The notes under the pieces were generated by a model that worked only from the letters and a program-made list of their open reading frames with translations, had not been told where the DNA came from and searched no databases. From JBAXTE01 sp963556065 (GTDB lineage Bacteria; Bacteroidota; Bacteroidia; Bacteroidales; WCHB1-69), in contig CAUVYH020000005.1 in assembly GCA_963556065.3 (NCBI GenBank), forward strand, positions 434,001 to 498,000: DNA of 64,000 nucleotides. The letters are read 5' to 3'. Numbering within the stretch: position 1 is the stretch's first letter; the number at the start of each line of letters is the position of its first letter. Both the position numbers and the translations under genes were made by a program. Positions 61,745 to 64,000 of the stretch are shown here, piece by piece.

Positions 61745-61837
61745 TTATAACATTACTATTATTGTAATTATGATTCCCATTAATGCAACGTAAATGCCCC
61801 AAAGTACACTTTCTTTAACTGTTTTCATGACTTTCAT
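61745..61837 (-). CDS. tiny single-helix membrane protein (30 aa)
   Basis: A short frame MKVMKTVKESVLWGIYVALM then GIIITIIVML: a basic amphipathic start and one strong membrane helix. A-rich sequence (AACTAAAAAA) precedes the ATG, like many Bacteroidota starts, and a terminator with a minus-strand T run follows 42 bp after the stop. The frame is too short to prove by composition alone. Type I toxin-like peptides and small membrane regulators have this look. Otherwise 61838-62136 holds no gene. Confidence 0.45.
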   Translation of the reverse strand: MKVMKTVKESVLWGIYVALMGIIITIIVML

Positions 61838-62136
61838 TTTTTTAGTTATTGGTTATTTTTTTCCTATCCTATGACCAAAACGCATGCCAAAACAAATTTG
61901 TTGTTTGAATAGTAAAATATTTTTCACACAGAATAGACCAGAGCATCTTATAATTAAGCTTATTGCCTGAGGAAAAGAGATGTAGAAAGTTTGAGCCGTT
62001 TTTAAAAGATAAAAAAATTTTACATAAAGGAATGAAAATATTTACATTAATGAAAAACAGATCCTGAATAATAAAACAAATACATTGCGAAACAAAACAT
62101 ATAAAAAATCGTTTTACGTCTATTAAAGAATAAAAA

Positions 62137-63525
62137 ATGAGCATAATAAATCAGTCTGCAGACATTCTGTTGCTTCAAAAGGAATTTTTTAAAAGCGGGG
62201 CTACACGCGGTGAAAAGTTCAGAAAAAATCAGCTTAAGCAACTTCGAAAAATGATTATTGAAAATGAACCGCAAATAGTTGAAGCGGTTTATCAGGATTT
62301 ACGTAAGCCACTTTTTGAGAATTTACTCACAGAAACACAATTCGTGTTATGGGAGATCGACTATGTGTTGGCAAACTTATCGGAATGGATGGAGCCTGAA
62401 AAAGTAGTTACTCCACTGTTTCATCAGCCGGCTGCCAGCAAAATCATACCGGAGCCCATGGGAAATGCGTTGATTATTGCTCCATGGAATTATCCGTTTC
62501 AACTGCTTATTGCTCCGCTAGTGGCTTCGATTGCTGCCGGAAACACGACGATACTTAAGCCCTCGGAAGTGTCGGCGAATACGGCTAAAATGATTGCTTC
62601 GCTAATTCCGAAATATTTCGAGCAAAATTATATAGCCCTTGTTGAAGGAGGCGTTGAGGAAACCACTCGCTTGTTGGCAAATGTTTGGGACGTGATTTTT
62701 TATACTGGGAACACCCAAGTTGGAAAGATTGTAATGAAAGCTGCGGCAGAGCATCTAACTCCGGTGATCCTCGAATTGGGAGGGAAAAGTCCTTGCATTG
62801 TAGATAAGCATACGAATATCAAACAAACAGCTCGCAAAGTTGCCTGGGGCAAGTTTTTAAATGCCGGTCAAACTTGCATCGCGCCCGACTACGTATTGGT
62901 GCATCATGAGGTAAAGGCGCAATTCGAAGAAGCAATAATGAAAGTGATTTGTGAATTTTATGGTGAAAACCCGCAGCAATCCAAAGATTTTGCTAGAATT
63001 ATCAATTCACGGCATTTTGAGCGATTGAATCAATATTTAAAAAATGAGAAAATTCTTTACGGCGGAATTTGTGATGCCTCCGATAAGTATATATCGCCCA
63101 CGCTTATAGATCACCCTTCGGAAACATCCGCAATTATGAGTGAAGAAATTTTTGGGCCATTGCTTCCAATTATCCCGTATCATTCCGACGAGGAGGTTGT
63201 TGAGTTTATTAATCAGCGACCCAAACCGTTAGCGTTATATATATTCTCCAAAAAGAGCTCGTCTGTCGATTATATTGTTGCAAACACCTCTTCCGGTGGA
63301 GTTTGTGTGAACGATACCTTATCTCATATTACAACATCTTATCTGCCTTTTGGTGGAGTGGGAGAGAGTGGAATGGGGCAATATCACGGAAAAAAAGGAT
63401 TTGATAATTTTTCGCATTTTAAAAGTGTGATGTACAAATCGCAACTTTTTGATGTTTCGATGCGCTATCCTCCCTACATGAAACTTAATAAATTTCTGCT
63501 GAAAATCTTTAAATGGGTTAATTAG
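62137..63525 (+). CDS. aldehyde dehydrogenase, class 3-like (462 aa)
   Basis: Oxidises aldehydes with NAD(P)+ in the cytoplasm or at the membrane. The general base E213 is in LELGGKSPC and the nucleophile C247 in NAGQTCIAPDYVLVH, the class 3/ALDH3-type form. NAD site: APWNYPFQLLIAPLVASIAAGN near 118-139 and KPSEVSANTAKM. The C-terminal basic/hydrophobic end (YPPYMKLNKFLLKIFKW) suggests membrane association, as in fatty aldehyde dehydrogenases. Length is normal for class 3. Lone gene, followed by a 334-bp gap. Confidence 0.93.
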   Translation: MSIINQSADILLLQKEFFKSGATRGEKFRKNQLKQLRKMIIENEPQIVEAVYQDLRKPLFENLLTETQFVLWEIDYVLANLSEWMEPEKVVTPLFHQPAASKIIPEPMGNALIIAPWNYPFQLLIAPLVASIAAGNTTILKPSEVSANTAKMIASLIPKYFEQNYIALVEGGVEETTRLLANVWDVIFYTGNTQVGKIVMKAAAEHLTPVILELGGKSPCIVDKHTNIKQTARKVAWGKFLNAGQTCIAPDYVLVHHEVKAQFEEAIMKVICEFYGENPQQSKDFARIINSRHFERLNQYLKNEKILYGGICDASDKYISPTLIDHPSETSAIMSEEIFGPLLPIIPYHSDEEVVEFINQRPKPLALYIFSKKSSSVDYIVANTSSGGVCVNDTLSHITTSYLPFGGVGESGMGQYHGKKGFDNFSHFKSVMYKSQLFDVSMRYPPYMKLNKFLLKIFKWVN

Positions 63526-63859
63526 TTGAATAAGTTCATAACGTTGAAAGTTTGTAAAGTCTATAATGGAAGATAGCATAGAGAGCCATGCTTTGTCATG
63601 CTGAGCGAAGCGAAGTATCTATACTGTGACAAAGCCAATCAAAAGAAAAAATACATTATAGTAAATAAGGAATTGAACCACATAAAAGATGTAGTGTGAT
63701 GTAGTGGCCTATCGAACTGCCCAACTTGGTTTTGGGTTAGGCAGCGCTTGATCCGGGGAGGTTTATGAGGTAATATCACGCAGAAAGGGAAGCTTGGTTT
63801 TCGTTGAAAAGAGTTCTGTGCCCAAGTTCTCGTATTCCAGCCTTTTACCTTTCCCCTTC
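63526..63859. other. 334-bp gap, no gene seen
   Basis: Contains TTGTCATGCTGAGCGAAGCG (63593-63612), a dispersed sequence with a second version at 31002. Otherwise nothing. Confidence 0.4.
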
Positions 63860-64000
63860 TTAATTCCGCTTATCCATGCCCCAAGAGAGTTTATCGCGAA
63901 TAGTATCGTAAAACGATAAATTTTTGAAAACTACTGTTTTAATGGTCTGTTTCGCTTTTTGCAATTTAATCGATTCTGTAATAGGAATAATATAGCTTTC
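63860..64000 (-). CDS. nadK: NAD kinase, C-terminal end (partial)
   Basis: 46 codons from the window edge to TAA at 63860-63862: IPITESIKLQKAKQTIKTVV and FKNLSFYDTIRDKLSWGMDKRN. The ending (F-x-x-T-[IL]-R-x-K-L-x-W-G-x-D-x-R-N) is that of Bacteroidota NAD kinases, which phosphorylate NAD to NADP. The rest lies beyond the window. No gene overlaps it. Confidence 0.75.
   Translation of the reverse strand, partial: ESYIIPITESIKLQKAKQTIKTVVFKNLSFYDTIRDKLSWGMDKRN

Noticed and set aside
1..64000. tRNA or rRNA genes
   Set aside because: No T-loop GTTCRANYC with a matching acceptor stem, and no rRNA-like segment, was noticed on either strand. A covariance search would be needed to exclude a tRNA fully.

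Overview
The window reads as a chromosomal segment of a Bacteroidota bacterium, most like an anaerobic Bacteroidales-type organism. The evidence is the TAnnTTTG -7 promoter type in front of many genes, a secreted peptidase with a type IX secretion C-terminal sorting domain, an S46 dipeptidyl peptidase, the nadC/DUF4783 pair, a sigma54-regulator/LptE/TPR/SecG operon, and a [FeFe]-hydrogenase-like H2-sensor cluster. The sequence has two parts with very different styles.

Region 1 (1 to about 17.6 kb) is an integron-type gene cassette array with no intact integrase in view (a CALIN-like array). Eight attC sites of 128-133 bp can be placed, plus four degraded ones. Cassette boundaries are visible to the base. 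One 866-bp cassette is present twice in perfect tandem, with both junctions exactly at the attC G^TT crossover point. In most cassettes the first bases are complementary to the R'' box at their own 3' end, as a circular cassette requires. The cassettes are unusually large and several carry operons: a three-gene secreted protein/lipoprotein/DUF2971 cassette; a PD-(D/E)XK nuclease with a MORN-repeat secreted protein; a duplicated DUF1573-like secreted protein; a BsuBI/PstI-type restriction-modification pair; an S41-like secreted protease; two unknown proteins; a GNAT acetyltransferase; and a Crp/Fnr regulator with a membrane protein and a DUF169 protein. A tyrosine-recombinase C-terminal remnant lies at 14.9 kb. 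A small hairpin family with apparent covariation also lies in the array.

Region 2 (17.8-33.1 kb) is core genome: an AddB-like PD-(D/E)XK protein, a REP-associated (RAYT-type) Y1 transposase flanked by palindromes, a TMTC-like TPR membrane protein, Fe/Mn superoxide dismutase, YihY, nadC, DUF4783, a TonB-dependent receptor, a hotdog thioesterase and a sugar-kinase-like/RapZ fusion.

Region 3 (33.2-52.4 kb, almost all minus strand) has groEL/groES, secG, a TPR protein, lptE, a sigma54 activator and an RRM protein. Next comes a H2-sensing cluster (thioredoxin-like [2Fe-2S] ferredoxin, group C-like [FeFe]-hydrogenase/PAS protein, PP2C phosphatase) that is broken by at least ten frameshifts. It continues with a Wzx-like flippase, a C-terminal processing protease, two small secreted proteins, an S46 peptidase of the DPP7 kind, mannose-1-phosphate guanylyltransferase and a SprT-like protein.

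Region 4 (52.6-64 kb) has a DUF4256 protein, a Fic remnant between direct repeats, a PH-domain protein, a lipoprotein, a NYN/OST-HTH protein, a T9SS-exported M14 carboxypeptidase divergent from hemW, a beta-CASP metallo-hydrolase, a tiny membrane protein, an aldehyde dehydrogenase, and the C-terminal end of NAD kinase at the window edge.
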